From positions 88,783,001-88,847,000 of the forward strand of contig CM044313.1 in assembly GCA_024291935.2 (NCBI GenBank): a stretch of DNA of 64,000 nucleotides, in the 5' to 3' direction. Under the pieces are notes generated by a model, which made no database searches, had not been told where the DNA came from, and was given only the letters and a program-made list of their open reading frames with translations. Source of the stretch: Okapia johnstoni. Lineage: Eukaryota > Chordata > Mammalia > Artiodactyla > Giraffidae. The position numbers were made by a program, and so were the translations under genes. This document shows positions 1-10,793 of the stretch, one piece after another (positions within the stretch are counted from its first letter, which is position 1; the number at the start of each line of letters is the position of its first letter).

Positions 1-226
1 GACTCTCAAGTCCCAACTCGAAAAGCCTAATTCATCAGCTGTGAGGGGAACTCAGGAAAAGACAAATAACAAACGGCTACAAAAAACAAACAAACAAACA
101 CTCAAAATTATTTTATCTTTGAAGTATTTTTACTGGTTTTCCCAGGTATACCTCTTACTTTTCACAAAAAAACAGTAATTAAAAGAAAAAAAAAGTCAAG
201 TAGCAGTAAGGGACAGTATAAGTAAG
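1..226. other. Non-repetitive AT-rich stretch
   Basis: No coding or repeat signal is recognised apart from a short (CAAA)n run near 86-100 and an A-rich run near 182-194. The last 12 bases before 239 form the left target-site repeat of the SINE that follows. Confidence 0.5.
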
Positions 227-238
227 TAATCATTCTCT

Positions 239-456
239 CGGCTTCTCAGGTGGCTCAGTGGTGAAGAACTTGTCTGCCAATGCAGGAGACATTAAGACGC
301 GAGTTTGATCCCTGGGTTGGGAAGATCCCCTGGAGGAGGACATGGCAACCCACTCCAGTATTGTTGCCTGGAGAACCTCACAGACAGAGAAGCCTGGCGG
401 GCTATGGTCCAGGGGGCCTTACAGAGTCAGACATGGCTGCAATACTGAGCACAGCA
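239..456 (+). mobile_element. Bov-tA type SINE, full length
   Basis: A tRNA-like head (GGCTTCTCAGGTGGCTCAG, then a B-box-like GTTTGATCCCTGGG) is followed by the Bov-A body. The body ends in a degraded BovB-like tail near 'cagagtcagacatgg'. Perfect 12-bp direct repeats TAATCATTCTCT flank it at 227-238 and 457-468, which fixes both ends. The family is transcribed by RNA polymerase III and mobilised by BovB; no protein is encoded. Confidence 0.95.
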
Positions 457-468
457 TAATCATTCTCT

Positions 469-870
469 ATCTTGTATTTCTGCAACCCAATGCCCTCTCC
501 CCAGAAAGAAACACTAGTAAACACTTCACCTCCTTTTTCCCTTCTTAGATTTTCTGGTGGGTGCCTCTATCAACAAAATCATGTGTCTATATTGATGCTT
601 CTTTTCTTATACTTTAAACATCATCTTTATGTTATCCTATGATTGAAAAAGGCGTAGCTCACTCAGACCATATAAATTTCCCCAATCTCAATAAGAGTAG
701 GCAACTAATTTAGTCCTCTAGGTCGTGATATAAATTCTATATTCAAATACCTAGTGAAAACTAGGTCTGTCTGGAAACATTTACGTATTTTCAAATCTCA
801 TTTATTTTTCTATGTCGATTTACAAATTGACATAGAAAAGCTCTGGTTATGTTTCCATTATTTGATTCCT
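469..870. other. Unique DNA with a 34-bp near-palindrome
   Basis: No gene or known repeat is recognised. Positions 806-839 form an almost perfect inverted repeat: 16-base arms, one mismatch and a 2-base centre (see findings). Confidence 0.5.
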
Positions 871-879
871 TTTGAGGCC

Positions 880-1071
880 ATGGGGATTCCCTGGTAGCTC
901 AGCTGGTAAAGAATTCACCTGCAATGCAGGAGACCTGGGTTTGATCCCTGGGAAGGAAAAATCCCCTGGAGAAGTGAACAGCTACCGACTCCAGTATTCT
1001 GGCCTCAAGAATTCCATGACTGTATAGGCCATGGGGTTGCAAAGATTCAGACATGACTGAGCGACTTTCAC
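880..1071 (+). mobile_element. Bov-tA type SINE
   Basis: The head GGGGATTCCCTGGTAGCTCAG and B-box GGTTTGATCCCTGGG are clear, and the body ends GACTGAGCGACTTTCACTT. Flanking 9-bp repeats with one mismatch (TTTGAGGCC at 871-879, TTTAAGGCC at 1072-1080) are the probable target-site duplication. The low divergence suggests a younger ruminant copy than its left neighbour. Confidence 0.93.
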
Positions 1072-1080
1072 TTTAAGGCC

Positions 1081-2784
1081 TTGAGTTCCTGAACAGAAGC
1101 AGGAATTATTACAGGTGACAGTCTTGTGCATGTGGTGAATCTTCCTATCTCTTTCCCAAAGCATTGCAAGCAGTGATAAGGCTGCTTCCATGATCCATTA
1201 CCAAACTTCGGATGAAGTGGAATAGTATCAATATATTATGAATATCATGTATTTAATTTATCTATATTAACTGACTAAAGCTTTGTGTCTGGATAGTACA
1301 TAATTAACATGTCACAAAAGCTTAACTATAAAACTGTTCACTATTTAGAAGAATAAATTCACATTCCATTAAATAAGGATCATCACCCCTACATGCTGCT
1401 TTTTAATAGCAATATAAGTAACCAGAAAATTAAACAGGTCTTTTATCTAACACGTATTTTCACATTTGAGTGTAGTTCTGGCAGAAGATGGCTGAGAGAG
1501 CTGCGACTAATCAGGTCCCATTAGTGTGAGACTGCGTGTGCAGTAGTACATTTTCTAATATCTTGTGTGGAAATGTCATGCAAATTATTTGTAAATGTAA
1601 AATCCTCAAGAGCAAAGCTACATTAACTGTTCTTATTGCAAAGGTATCCTCAATAATTTACAACCCATCAATAGCTGAATTGAAAATAAATTGTTTCTCT
1701 GCAGTTCCAAAGTGCAGTAGAAATGTAAACAGCACCATCTTCTGGATTAAACAAATTCTCATAATTGTTTTAGAAGATGCAATAGACAAGTGCTTTTAAA
1801 CAGATATCTAACATACCAAACATTACATGTGTATACTGTATATTTAAAAGTTTCTATGTTTTAAGGGTGGTAATTAGAGATACCAAGGGTGATGTGTTGA
1901 TAAAATATAAGCATTTTTGTATACATTAATTTGAATGTTGAATTATAATCCAAGTATAAATACTTAAGAATATAAATACTTAAGAATGCAATAAATAAGA
2001 GGATACAATTCGTGTCTTATTGATTTCATCTGCCCATAGCTGCTGTAAGTTTATGAAGTATATGAAGTAGAGAAAACAGCATTTCATAATTTGGACATTT
2101 CATGAAAATATAGAAAAGAAAATAGACACAATATCAACATGTACAGTCAATGATCACATCTGGAAAGGCAAACCTCAATAAACGATTCTCCCAAATAGCT
2201 AAAAGAAAGTTATTTTACCACTTTACCATTTTCTTATCTCACTGTTAATTAGCCTTAACAGGAAGAAAGTATCCAAGGACATTGTGTGCCTTGTAATATT
2301 GTTATGTTTTCAACTGAAATATAATTCTAGTGATTTAATTTTATATTTGCCAATAATAAAGAGTAAATTTGAAATACCTTTATCCTTTAGTTCAAAGAAG
2401 GTTGCAATAAAAAATAAAGCTAGAAAAATTGAGGGAAACCAAGATATGAAAATTAGAAAATTAGATAACACAGAAAAATATAATTAGTGAAATCTTTTAT
2501 TTTTATCCACTCTGTCATTCCCCTAACAAATACTCTTTTCACCTTCTGTTCTCTATGGCTGGCCCTCACCTTTGTTCCAGTTATTAGCCATCAGCTGGTG
2601 TCAGTTTATTTCTGCCTCGGGCTGGACAGCAGGACCTTGCCCTTTTAACACGGCCTTCTCAGTGTTTTCAATGATATGTGAGTCCCTTCATCTATTCAAT
2701 TAAAAATTTAACCTTATATCAACTCAACCCTCCAGCTTCTTTCAGCTTGGACTGGACTGAACAGTGTAGACACTTAAAGACAAT
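1081..2784. other. Unique AT-rich DNA, nothing recognised
   Basis: No reading frame resembles a known protein and no repeat family is recognised. A 16-bp unit (TATAAATACTTAAGAA) is tandemly doubled at 1955-1970 and 1971-1986. The longest open frames are short and of biased, low-complexity composition. Confidence 0.5.
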
Positions 2785-3168
2785 AGTGCCTGATATATAT
2801 CACTTACATGTGGCATCTAAAAGGCTAAACTCATAGAAACAGAGAATATAATAATGGTGAGTGGGGAATATGGGAGAGGTTGGTGAAAGGGTACAAATTT
2901 CTAGTTAGAAGATAAATAACTTTTGGCAATCTAATGTAAAGCATCATGGTTATAGGTGGTAATACTGTACTGAACACTTGAAAGTGGCTAAAAAAGTAGA
3001 TTTTAAATGTTCTCACCACAAACAAGGGAAGGTAATTATATGACATGATAGAAGTGTTAGTAACATTAAGGTGGATAATCATGTTGTATTACATGAGGGC
3101 ATCAAACCAACCTGAAATTTACACATTATGTCAGTTACTCATCAATAAAGTTGAAAAAGAAAGAAAAG
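2785..3168 (+). mobile_element. L1 3' UTR end (old mammalian L1)
   Basis: The order of motifs is the 3' UTR of a eutherian L1M-type element: TCACTTACATGTGGCATCT, then a G-rich stretch ending in GGGTACAAATTTCTAGTTA, then TCTCACCACAAACAAG, and a final ATCAATAAAGTTG followed by an A-rich tail. Only the noncoding 3' end is present, so the copy is 5'-truncated. I did not identify target-site repeats. The minus-strand open frame across it is an accident. Confidence 0.82.
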
Positions 3169-3490
3169 CTAACATTGTTAAAAATGTAAAGTGTGATCTT
3201 ATTTATTTGGGTTGACATTTGGGTTGAGGTTTATTAGCATTAGATTTGAGATCCTAGATCCCCATTTTCCTTAGATGTGAATGTCTGAGTATAGAGTTTT
3301 TACAGGTTGCTGATTCTGTCTCCAACTATTATTTCCAAAAGTAAAAAAAAAAAAAAATTACAGGGGAAATTTGGGGAGCAGAGGCTAGCTGGTGTACAGG
3401 CCCAAAGGGAAGACAATTTATAGTAAAACAATAAAATGTTTATTTGACGTTTTATTATGTGTATTAGGTACACATCATAAAATGTGTAAA

Positions 3491-3520
3491 TAATATTATG
3501 TACATAGCGACATAATATTA
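3491..3520. repeat. Perfect 11-bp inverted repeat, 8-base loop
   Basis: TAATATTATGT (3491-3501) and its exact complement ACATAATATTA (3510-3520) are separated by ACATAGCG. It lies in an AT-rich patch with several further partial copies of ATAATATTATG up to about 3570, so it is probably low-complexity expansion rather than a functional site. Confidence 0.8.
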
Positions 3521-3917
3521 TGTGTTTGTAAATATGTACATAACATAATGTAAAACACATAATATTATATATATTAAGACTGATTAAAATGAGATCTAGG
3601 CATAAACAGCAATTTAAATGAAATTTTTAGAAACTTAGTCTTTCCTTTGAGGTCCATCGAGAGCCATTAAAAATGTTAATGCAGGGGAATGGCATGATAA
3701 AGTCTTTGTTACATGAAGATTGTCTTCTCCAGTATAGAAATTCAAATGAAGGGAAGCAGTTTGGGAGAAAAAAAAAAAAACTGTGAGGAATTTTTTTGGG
3801 TAATTGCTAAGATCTGTTGACAATATTTGGTTTTATGATCAATTTAGGAAGAAGGGAGAGAGAATGCCCCTCAGATTTTAGTCCTCTGTTCATAGATGAT
3901 GGTTTCTTAGCATAAGT

Positions 3918-3972
3918 TAGGGAACATAACATAACATAAGGGAACAGGGAACATAACATAAGGGAACAGGGC
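3918..3972 (+). repeat. Short minisatellite, unit about 22 bp
   Basis: Two and a half units mix GGGAACA and (ACATA)n blocks: GGGAACATAACATAACATAA, then GGGAACAGGGAACATAACAT, then GGGAACAGGGC. It is small and has no coding potential. Confidence 0.7.
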
Positions 3973-4588
3973 AAAGGAAAATGTTAGGGAGAAATTTGAT
4001 CATTCAGTTTCAAAAATATAGAGTTTGAGATATATGCTGTTGGTACTGTCTGCTATAGAAAAGTGATAAGTTGATACTTCCTCTGTATATACCAGGAAAA
4101 GGAACAATGTCAGTAACAACATAATTGTGAGCTCACTATAATCACTTGAATTGCAAGTACAGATAATTATATCCATTTTGTTTGTTAACTGAGCCCAAGA
4201 GAATAAACGAGGTCATCCACAGAGCATATTGGGGATATATAAATGAAAGAAGCATTGTATTAATAGGTAACGGGATAGCTAGAGAGAGATGGACTTTGAA
4301 GAGACCAAGTGCAAGATGAGAGAAGGAACAGAAAAATGGTGCTTTGAAATACATGAAAAATAAATTATGAAAGGGAATGTTTAAAAGTGCCCAAGGCTGT
4401 TGAAGCTCAGGTAACATTGGGTCAAAATGTGTCTATAGAAACTTTTTTATCTATGCAAGAGCAATTTTCAAGGATTTTTGGCTGCTAAAGAAGTATTCAT
4501 AATGTGTGTGATAATAACTTCCTTTTTTCCCCCCTAAACACACTTCTTGTCTTTCTTTCACACCTTTATTCACTTTGCATAAGACTAT

Positions 4589-4813
4589 GTGTGTTGTGTG
4601 TGCTCAGCTGCTAAGTAGGGTCTGACTCTTTGAGACCCCATGATTGTAGCCTGCCAGCTACTCTGTCCATGGAATTTTCCAGGCAAGAATACAGGAGTGA
4701 GTTGCTATTTCCTATTCCAGGCGATTTTCAAGACCCAGGAATCCAACTGAGTCTCCTACAACTCTTGCACTGGCTGTCAGATTCTTTACCACTGTGCCAC
4801 CTGGGAAGCATGG
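4589..4813 (-). mobile_element. Bov-tA type SINE, diverged
   Basis: Read on -, it has the tRNA-like head (complement of CCACCTGGGAAGCA at its right end) and the Bov-A body. Its left end is the complement of the GAGCAGCTGAGCACACA-type tail. A 6-bp repeat GACTAT at 4583-4588 and 4814-4819 may be the target-site duplication. Several substitutions mark it as an older copy. Confidence 0.9.
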
Positions 4814-4984
4814 GACTATACAGAGATTTATTTGAAGATCACACTTGGAATGGATGATTGAGCTTAGCTTAGCTATCTCTTATTTCACCTTGAGAGTGGG
4901 TCTTTACCATATGACTTTCCAGTGCTTTTTGTATTGATGGTTCCTCCTCAAAAGGGAGAGTCCTGCTTCTATCAAATGATACTG

Positions 4985-5352
4985 TGATGAAACCGGTGCA
5001 TTGGTTTACTGGTACTGCTGTAAAGCAGATTGACAAACTGAGCGGTAACAGAAATGTATTGTTTGATAGTTCTGGAGGTTAGAAGCTGCAGTCAAGATGT
5101 AAGCAGAGTTGGTTCTGTCTAAGGGCTCTGAGACAGAATTTGTCCCATGCCTCTTTCATGACTTCTGGTAATCCCAGGCTTTCCTTGGCTGGTAGACAGT
5201 GCTCTCCCATCTATGGGAGACCTCCCATAGTTTTGCCTCTGTACTTGTCTATCTCTGTGTCCCAATTTCCCCTTTAATAAGGATACTTATCATACTGAAT
5301 TCAGATGCACTTAAATGCCCTTATCTTCACTTGACTTTTTTTTTCTTTTCAA
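4985..5352 (-). mobile_element. MaLR-like LTR remnant, first part
   Basis: Motifs typical of an ancient ERVL-MaLR-type LTR read in complement: CTGCTGTAAAGC, AGTTCTGGAGG, GTTGGTTCTGTCT, TTCCTTGGCTGG, TCCCCTTTAATAAGGA. It continues after the SINE at 5567-5660. The same family appears at 20684 (-) and 62295 (+). Exact subfamily is not decidable by eye; class assignment is from memory of the family. Confidence 0.6.
5204..5230. repeat. Overlapping palindromes CTCCCAT/ATGGGAG/CTCCCATAG
   Basis: CTATGGGAG at 5211-5219 pairs perfectly with CTCCCATAG at 5222-5230 across 2 bases. The preceding CTCCCAT at 5204-5210 can pair instead with ATGGGAG. Two mutually exclusive short hairpins result. They lie inside the LTR remnant. 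Confidence 0.8.
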
Positions 5353-5357
5353 TATCA

Positions 5358-5560
5358 ATACTCAGTTGTGTCCGACTCTTTGCAACCCCATGGACTGTAG
5401 CCTTCCAGGTTCCTCTGTCCATGGGATTTCCCAGACAAGGATACTGGAGTGGGTTGCCATTCCCTCCTCCAGGGGATCTTCCTGGCTCGGGGACTGAACC
5501 CGCATCTCCTGTGTCTCCTGCAATGGCAGGCAGATTCTTTATCACTGTGTCACCTGGTGA
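5358..5560 (-). mobile_element. Bov-tA type SINE inside the LTR remnant
   Basis: Complement of a near-complete Bov-tA: left end ACTCAGTTGTGTCCGACTC, middle TGGAGTGGGTTGCCATTCCC, right end complementary to the tRNA-like head. The same older LTR continues on both sides, so this SINE is the younger insertion. Clear target-site repeats were not found. Confidence 0.92.
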
Positions 5561-5566
5561 TCATAT

Positions 5567-5660
5567 ACAATGACTCTATTTCCACATAAAGTCACATTAA
5601 TGGGTACTGGAGGTTAGGATTTCATCATCATTTGGGAGGATGAGTCAACTCATAACTGTA
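5567..5660 (-). mobile_element. MaLR-like LTR remnant, second part
   Basis: CATAAAGTCACATTAATGG, GGTACTGGAGGTTAGGA and the TTTGGGAGGATGAGTCAACT block continue the LTR that begins at 4985. The order is that expected for the complement of the LTR 5' half. The split is explained by the SINE at 5358-5560. Confidence 0.6.
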
Positions 5661-7528
5661 GGAAGTCTGCCTAATTGCTGGTGCCAGTATTAGCAATTAA
5701 ACCTGAAGCCATATTCTCCAATTTAGTTATTTTCATCAGAAAGGTTAACTTTTGGCTTCCATAAGTACATTCTCCACATCTCAATTTGTTCATAAGCCAC
5801 ATAAGAAAAGATATTTATTATTTATTTGGCTCCCTCAAAGTTCCCACATGTGGGAAGAATGTAGTTTGCAGAACTCCTGGGATCATCACAAAGGCAGGCT
5901 GGAGTCAATTTGTACCAGCTCACAAGATCCAGTGTTATATTTTTGTTACATATTTAAGAATTTTGAGAGTAAACTGTTACACAGTTTTCATTAATAATTA
6001 AAACATATGAACTTGACAAATATATTAAATATATACACAAAACTCATTGGTTCCTAATTGTTTAACTTCATTTTCCTACTGTCCATGCACTTGAGTTATT
6101 GGGCTCTATTGAATCTTGTGGTGGAACTACTGCATAATACTAATGATGTGTAGCTGTGCATCTCTTTCAAGCTTTGCACTTAGTGACATCATAATGGTAA
6201 CTGGAAACTTATCATAAAAGGCATATTTACTCCAAATATGTTAGCAAATAGTACCAGTACTAATCAGGGCTTTGCTTATGGTTTTGTTAAATCTCTTTAG
6301 AGTGTGATTGAGACAACACACTTGAATATGTTTCGTCTGCAGCTGATATTTTGTAAATAGCAAAAAAAAAAAAAGAGAGAGAGAGAGAAAATAGTGTTCC
6401 AGTATTCCAACACCTCTGATACAATAAAATAGTCCTTTGCGTCATTGGCAAGTGAGTGGATTTCCAACATAAATCGGCATTATTTTATTTTAATATAAAC
6501 AGTAATGCCAACCAACACTCTCATTGAAATTCAGAGAATCAGTTGCTAAATCTTCACCAGCACATCCCAGAATAGTACGGAATTACTAGTTGGAGGTTTG
6601 TTTGTTTGTTGTTTTGTTTTTGGTTAAGAATCCTGACACTACAGGTAAGCTGAAAGATATGCAGTCAATATAGCTTTGTTGATTTGTTTATGTATTGGAA
6701 GAGATTTCAAAAGTTTAAATATTCATTAAAAACTTTATGTATGTAGAGAGAGAGAGAGAAAGACTGAATCTGAATGGGAAGGTAATATACTTGAAGAGAA
6801 GAGATAAGAGCAAACCTGTGATATGATTGAAGAGTTTGTTCATGAGAGTTGGAGGCAACTCCCCCTTCCATCCTGAGAAGAAACAATGAAATCATGAGTG
6901 TGTGCAGGTGTAGGTAAACTAGTAATTGGTATTACAATATACTGAGAGAATCACACTTGATGTTTTTACATTTTTCTATAGAACAAGTTTTGTATTAAGA
7001 GTGAAAAGAAAGTCAGAAAAGTAAAGAACCTTGTATGTAACAGACTAGTTTTGAGTTACCTACAGAGACAACGAGTAGTAAAACTAAATATTGGGGAGAA
7101 TTGGGGATTGAAGGCAATAATATGTGATATCCTACCAGTTTGCTTTTTATCTAATTACTTGCCTATATAGTTTAGCCAACTCAAAGCCAAGGGGTAGAAG
7201 CTGGAGGGTTGGGTTGATCTTTTGTAATCAAGAGAGTTGAAGAGATTCACAAATTAATGAAAGCTCTAATCTAGGCAATAGGAAATATGTCAAAAATATG
7301 TCATATGGAATTTCATGTTTGTATTGTCTTTCTCATATAATTTATACTGTCTGAAAAAAGGTAAAATTTTTAAAATGAAATAAAAATGCGTATTATAAAT
7401 TCTAGGGTTATCCCTAAAATAAAGAAAACCATACAAACAGTTACATATATGTCATGCATAGAAAATTTAAATTCAGAATAATATCTCCAGACTTTCCTTC
7501 AAAGAGACACTATTAAGCCACTTATATC
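5661..7528. other. Unique AT-rich DNA, simple repeats only
   Basis: No gene is seen. Simple repeats are (A)13(GA)7 at 6362-6388, a (GTTT)n-like run at 6597-6621 and a (GA)n run near 6746-6760. Confidence 0.5.
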
Positions 7529-7746
7529 TGTTTCCCTGGTGGCTCAGATTGTAAAGAATCTGCCTGCAATGCAGGAGTTTCAGGAGCTGTGAGTTCGATC
7601 CCTGGGTTGGGAAAATCCCCTGGAGAAGGGAATGGTTACCCACGCAGTATTCTTGCATTGAGGATTTCATGGACAGAGAAGCCTGGCAGGCTAGAGTCCA
7701 TGGCACCACAAAGAGTTGGACATGACTGAGTGCCTAACACTTTCAC
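7529..7746 (+). mobile_element. Bov-tA type SINE
   Basis: Head TTTCCCTGGTGGCTCAGATT and body to GACATGACTGAGTGCCTAAC are complete. A small insertion (TTTCAGGAGCTG, near 7578-7590) lies between the GCAATGCAGGAG motif and the B-box-like GTTCGATCCCTGGG. Target-site repeats are not convincing. Confidence 0.93.
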
Positions 7747-7845
7747 CTACTATTTTTATTAAATTCTTTTAGAATACTTTTCACAAAATACTTTTGTGTT
7801 TTTCAAATTTTTATCTGATTAAAGATAAATTAGTTTTTTAAAGAT

Positions 7846-8026
7846 TTTTTTTTATGTGGACCATTTTTAAAGTCTTTATTGAATTTATTACAATATTGTT
7901 TCTGTTTTATGTTTCAGTTATTTGGTCACAAGACATCAGGGATCTTAGCTTCCCAACCAGGGATCAAACCTGTACCCCTGCATTGGAAGACTAAATCTTA
8001 TCCACTTGACCAGCAGGGAAGTCCTG
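7846..8026 (-). mobile_element. CHR-type tRNA-derived SINE
   Basis: On the + strand it runs from a T-rich end through TGTGGACCATTTTTAAAGTC, TTTGGTCACAAGACATC, GGGATCTTAGCTTCCCAACC and CCAGGGATCAAACC to CAGGGAAGTCC. That is the complement of a cetartiodactyl CHR SINE with its long 3' tail. It is a different lineage from Bov-tA and generally older. Confidence 0.85.
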
Positions 8027-8547
8027 GTCTTAATGGTTAGCAGAATGACAATTAAGTAGTCTTAATGATAACCAGAACATAATTAAAATGAAAATAACTA
8101 TTACTATCTATGATGGTTTATGTTCCTAAAACAAGTGCTGTATTTGAGAAAATATAATTTTAGTTTACTCTCTTCTATTAGACAGAAAATAGATTACAGT
8201 TAAATAATACGATTGTTTATTACTCTGTCATTCTCTTATCACAGGAAATTCTTGACAAGAAATATAACTATAGTTTACACACTGATTTTTATTTATTGAA
8301 CATATTTTCCTGACCAAACTATTCAGTTTGTCTAAAAAATTGAAATTTTTATGATAGGTTATATGTATTTTTACCTGCAGGTAGCAGCAAAATACTATTA
8401 ACTGAGAGCAGTTATCTTCTTTGCTATCAGGACTTTTATTATAAAATACATGCTTAAATACAGGCTTCCTAAATTCCTTAGAATAGAGTTACTTTTTGTT
8501 TTTCTGTAAGTTTATGCAAATGGATCAATAACTCTAAATTAATGGCT
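8027..8547. other. Unique DNA, nothing recognised
   Basis: AT-rich stretch without a recognisable gene or repeat. Confidence 0.45.
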
Positions 8548-8702
8548 CTTAAGTTGCAGTTCCCAGAGGAGTGACTTCCATCTTAACTTGGAACTTAATA
8601 GAAATGCAAATTCACAGACCTCACCTCAGTCCCAGCACACTGTTCTACAAGGCTTTCAGGTGATTCTGGAGCATACTGAAGGTTGAGAAGTACAGCTATA
8701 AA
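8548..8702 (+). mobile_element. MER5A-like hAT nonautonomous element
   Basis: GGAACTTAATAGAAATGCAA, the pyrimidine-rich CACCTCAGTCCCAGCACAC, then CAGGTGATTCTGGAGCATAC and GTTGAGAAGTACAGC follow the order of the MER5A hAT-Charlie element. No transposase is expected in this short family. Diverged and lacking crisp terminal inverted repeats. Confidence 0.7.
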
Positions 8703-8900
8703 TCAGCGTTGTGCAATAGAACTTTTTCTGATGATAGAACTGTTCTATTTCTGTATTTTACAATGCAGTAGCCAGCAGCTACATATGCCACTAAATGGCT
8801 AGTATGGCCAGAAACTAATTTTTAACATTATTTAATTTTAATTTATTTAAAGATAAAAATCCATATGTGGCCAATTGCTATTGTTTTGGACAGTACAAGT
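8703..8900 (+). mobile_element. Old hAT-like remnant (TGTCCAATA / TTGGACAG type)
   Basis: It opens with GTTGTGCAATAGAAC, has CAGTAGCCAGCAGCTACATA in the middle and closes with GTTTTGGACAGTAC, so the ends are roughly complementary. This matches a common mammalian nonautonomous DNA transposon with CCACATGTGGCTA motifs. I do not assign a family name. Confidence 0.5.
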
Positions 8901-9454
8901 CGGAGTAAAATCCACAGTTGGTGTGATTAGAATCTCAGATGATTAGATTCTAAAAGAAATAAAAGCTTATTACATCTTTCAGTATTGGAAAAATTGCTGA
9001 AGATTGCTTTGGCTATTGGAATTCTTGGTGCTACAATTTACTAAACTATTGGAGTTCTTGATGCTATAATTTAGTAAAAGAAAAAATAATAACCCATTAC
9101 AATGATGATACTAGCAAAATTTTTATAATAATAGAGTCATTTACCTGGGAAAAATTTTTGAGGCAAAAATTGACTACACAGTGTTTATATTTTTAACAAA
9201 AAGTTTATCTGAGTTGTGGAAGGCAGATAGTTCAGATGTTGTACACATTCTGTATAATCCTCTCTCCTTAAGTGGGTTGGGGTCAGTGAAAGTGATGAAC
9301 TCCTGTTCATGGTTAGGTTAAAGATAAATAGATTTTGCAGGTGCAACAATGTCCTTAAGCACTTGATAGTAAGATAATCAAAAGGGAGATGATTTTGAAT
9401 GAAACCATCAGGTGAATTTTTAAGGGAGAGAGACATAACCATAACCAAGGGGTT
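8901..9454. other. Unique DNA with a diverged 33-bp tandem duplication
   Basis: Units at 9013-9045 and 9046-9078 (starting CTATTGGAATTCTTGG and CTATTGGAGTTCTTGA) match at 29 of 33 positions. No gene is recognised. Confidence 0.6.
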
Positions 9455-10272
9455 TTATTACTGGACAATAAGAATGGTTCAACATGAAAATCAATTAGGC
9501 AATATCATCAAAAAGAATGCAATACTTAGGAATAAACTTAACCAAGGAAATTAAAGACTTGTATAATGAAACCCAAATGATGAAAGAAATTAAAGAAGGC
9601 ACAACTCAATGGAAAGACATTCATGTTCATGGATCAAAAAACTTAGTGTTAAAATATTTCCTTTAACCAAACCTATCTATAGATTCAATGCAATCCCTAT
9701 CAAAGTTCCAATGGTATATTTTACATAGAGAAAATCCCCAAAGTCATATGGAACCTCAAGAGACCCTGAATAGCCAAAGCAATCTTCCACAAAAACAAAA
9801 ACTGGAGGCATCACAATTCCTGATTTCAAAATGTATTATAGAGTTACAGTAATTAAACTGGTATGATATTGGCATGAAGTTAGGCATTTAGGCCAATGGA
9901 ACGGAATAAAAACCCCAGAAAACAGTTATCTATACAGTGTCAACTGATCTTGACAAGGATGTCAAAAATACACAGTGGAGACTTTACACCCTGAAGAACA
10001 AATGGTATTAAGAAAATTGGATATTAATATGCAACAGAATGACACTGGAGGCCTGTCTTACATCATAAACAGAAATTAATTCAAAATAGATTAAAGACTT
10101 AACTGTAAGAAATGAGACTGTAAAACTCCTAAAGGAAAACATAAATGAAAAGATTCATGACATTGATTGTGAAACAAGAAATAAAGGCAAAAATAGGTAA
10201 GTGAGACCACATCAGACTAAAAAGCTTTTGCACAACCAAAGAAACAATCAACAGAGTGAAATTAGAAACAAT
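9455..10272 (+). mobile_element. Old L1, 3' part of ORF2 (pseudogene)
   Basis: The + strand follows the C-terminal third of L1 ORF2. Landmarks are GAATGGTTCAACATG near 9472, TTAGGAATAAACTTAACCAAG (about 9527), AGATTCAATGCAATCCCTAT (9683), AAACTGGAGGCATCACA (9799) and TTTTGCACAACCAAAGAAAC (10226). Many frameshifts and stops make it non-coding. The jump from GAATGGTTCAACATG to the ATACTTAGGAATAAAC motif within about 60 bases implies an internal deletion near 9505. Neither 5' nor 3' end is present. Confidence 0.85.
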
Positions 10273-10284
10273 TATTGTAGACTA

Positions 10285-10520
10285 GCTCATATATGCTGAG
10301 CTAAAGCTTGGGCTGAGTATTTTCCACTGATTAATTTAATCAAAAGTGCAAAACCACTGAATGATGACCACTATTGTTAAACTTTCTACTTGAGGGCTGG
10401 GAAAAGACATAAAATGTATTTTATCTGTCAATAAAATTTTACACAAGCAAGTAATATGTCAAGGATTTGAAAACAGCGAATGTGGTTACAGGATCTTTGT
10501 GCTTATCCAGTGTTCTAAAT
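10285..10520 (-). mobile_element. MIR SINE remnant, weak
   Basis: The + strand reads like the complement of a MIR: a CATATATGCTGAGCTAAAGC segment, then ATTAATTTAATC, a degraded core, and an end at GTGCTTATCCAGTGTTCT. Divergence is high and the assignment rests on motif order. Confidence 0.45.
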
Positions 10521-10649
10521 TGCCTTTCAAAAGGAACAGCTAATTTGTGAATGTGGAAAACAAGCTCTTCTCTTTCTCTCATTGAGGAAGCTGCTGATCT
10601 CCCAAAGCATTGTGACAGATGTTGATTTTAAGGAAAATATCTTAAAAGA

Positions 10650-10737
10650 AGAAATTTGTCTGATAAGGATTACACATGTCTATTGTTTTAAGTTACTAAG
10701 TTTTGCAATAATTTTGTTATACAGTGATAGGTAATCA
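10650..10737 (+). mobile_element. MaLR-like LTR 3' end remnant
   Basis: TATTGTTTTAAGTTACTAAG followed by TTTTGTTATACAGTGATAGG resembles the 3' terminus of MST/MLT1-type LTRs. Only this end is recognisable. Confidence 0.45.
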
Positions 10738-10785
10738 TTAGAGTAAAAATCCTCCATGTGAATATATCATAATTTAATATTCCCC
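10738..10785 (-). mobile_element. Old L1 3' region, first part
   Basis: AATATATCATAATTTAATAT followed by TCCCC reads as complement of an old L1 3' region. The same element resumes at 11157. It was split by the SINE nest between. Confidence 0.55.
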
Positions 10786-10793
10786 TCTAGTTG

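Larger units (their letters stand above)
3169..4582. other. Unique AT-rich DNA with local hairpin and minisatellite
   Basis: No gene is recognised. Notable local structure is an A-run at 3343-3356, a perfect 11-bp stem at 3491-3520, and a short tandem repeat at 3918-3972, both listed separately. Confidence 0.5.

Noticed and set aside
239..320. tRNA-like heads of the SINEs as tRNA genes
   Set aside because: They have only box-like segments and no foldable full cloverleaf; they belong to SINE heads.
5199..5573. 124-codon plus-strand frame
   Set aside because: It crosses the LTR/SINE boundary; the second half is SINE sequence read antisense.
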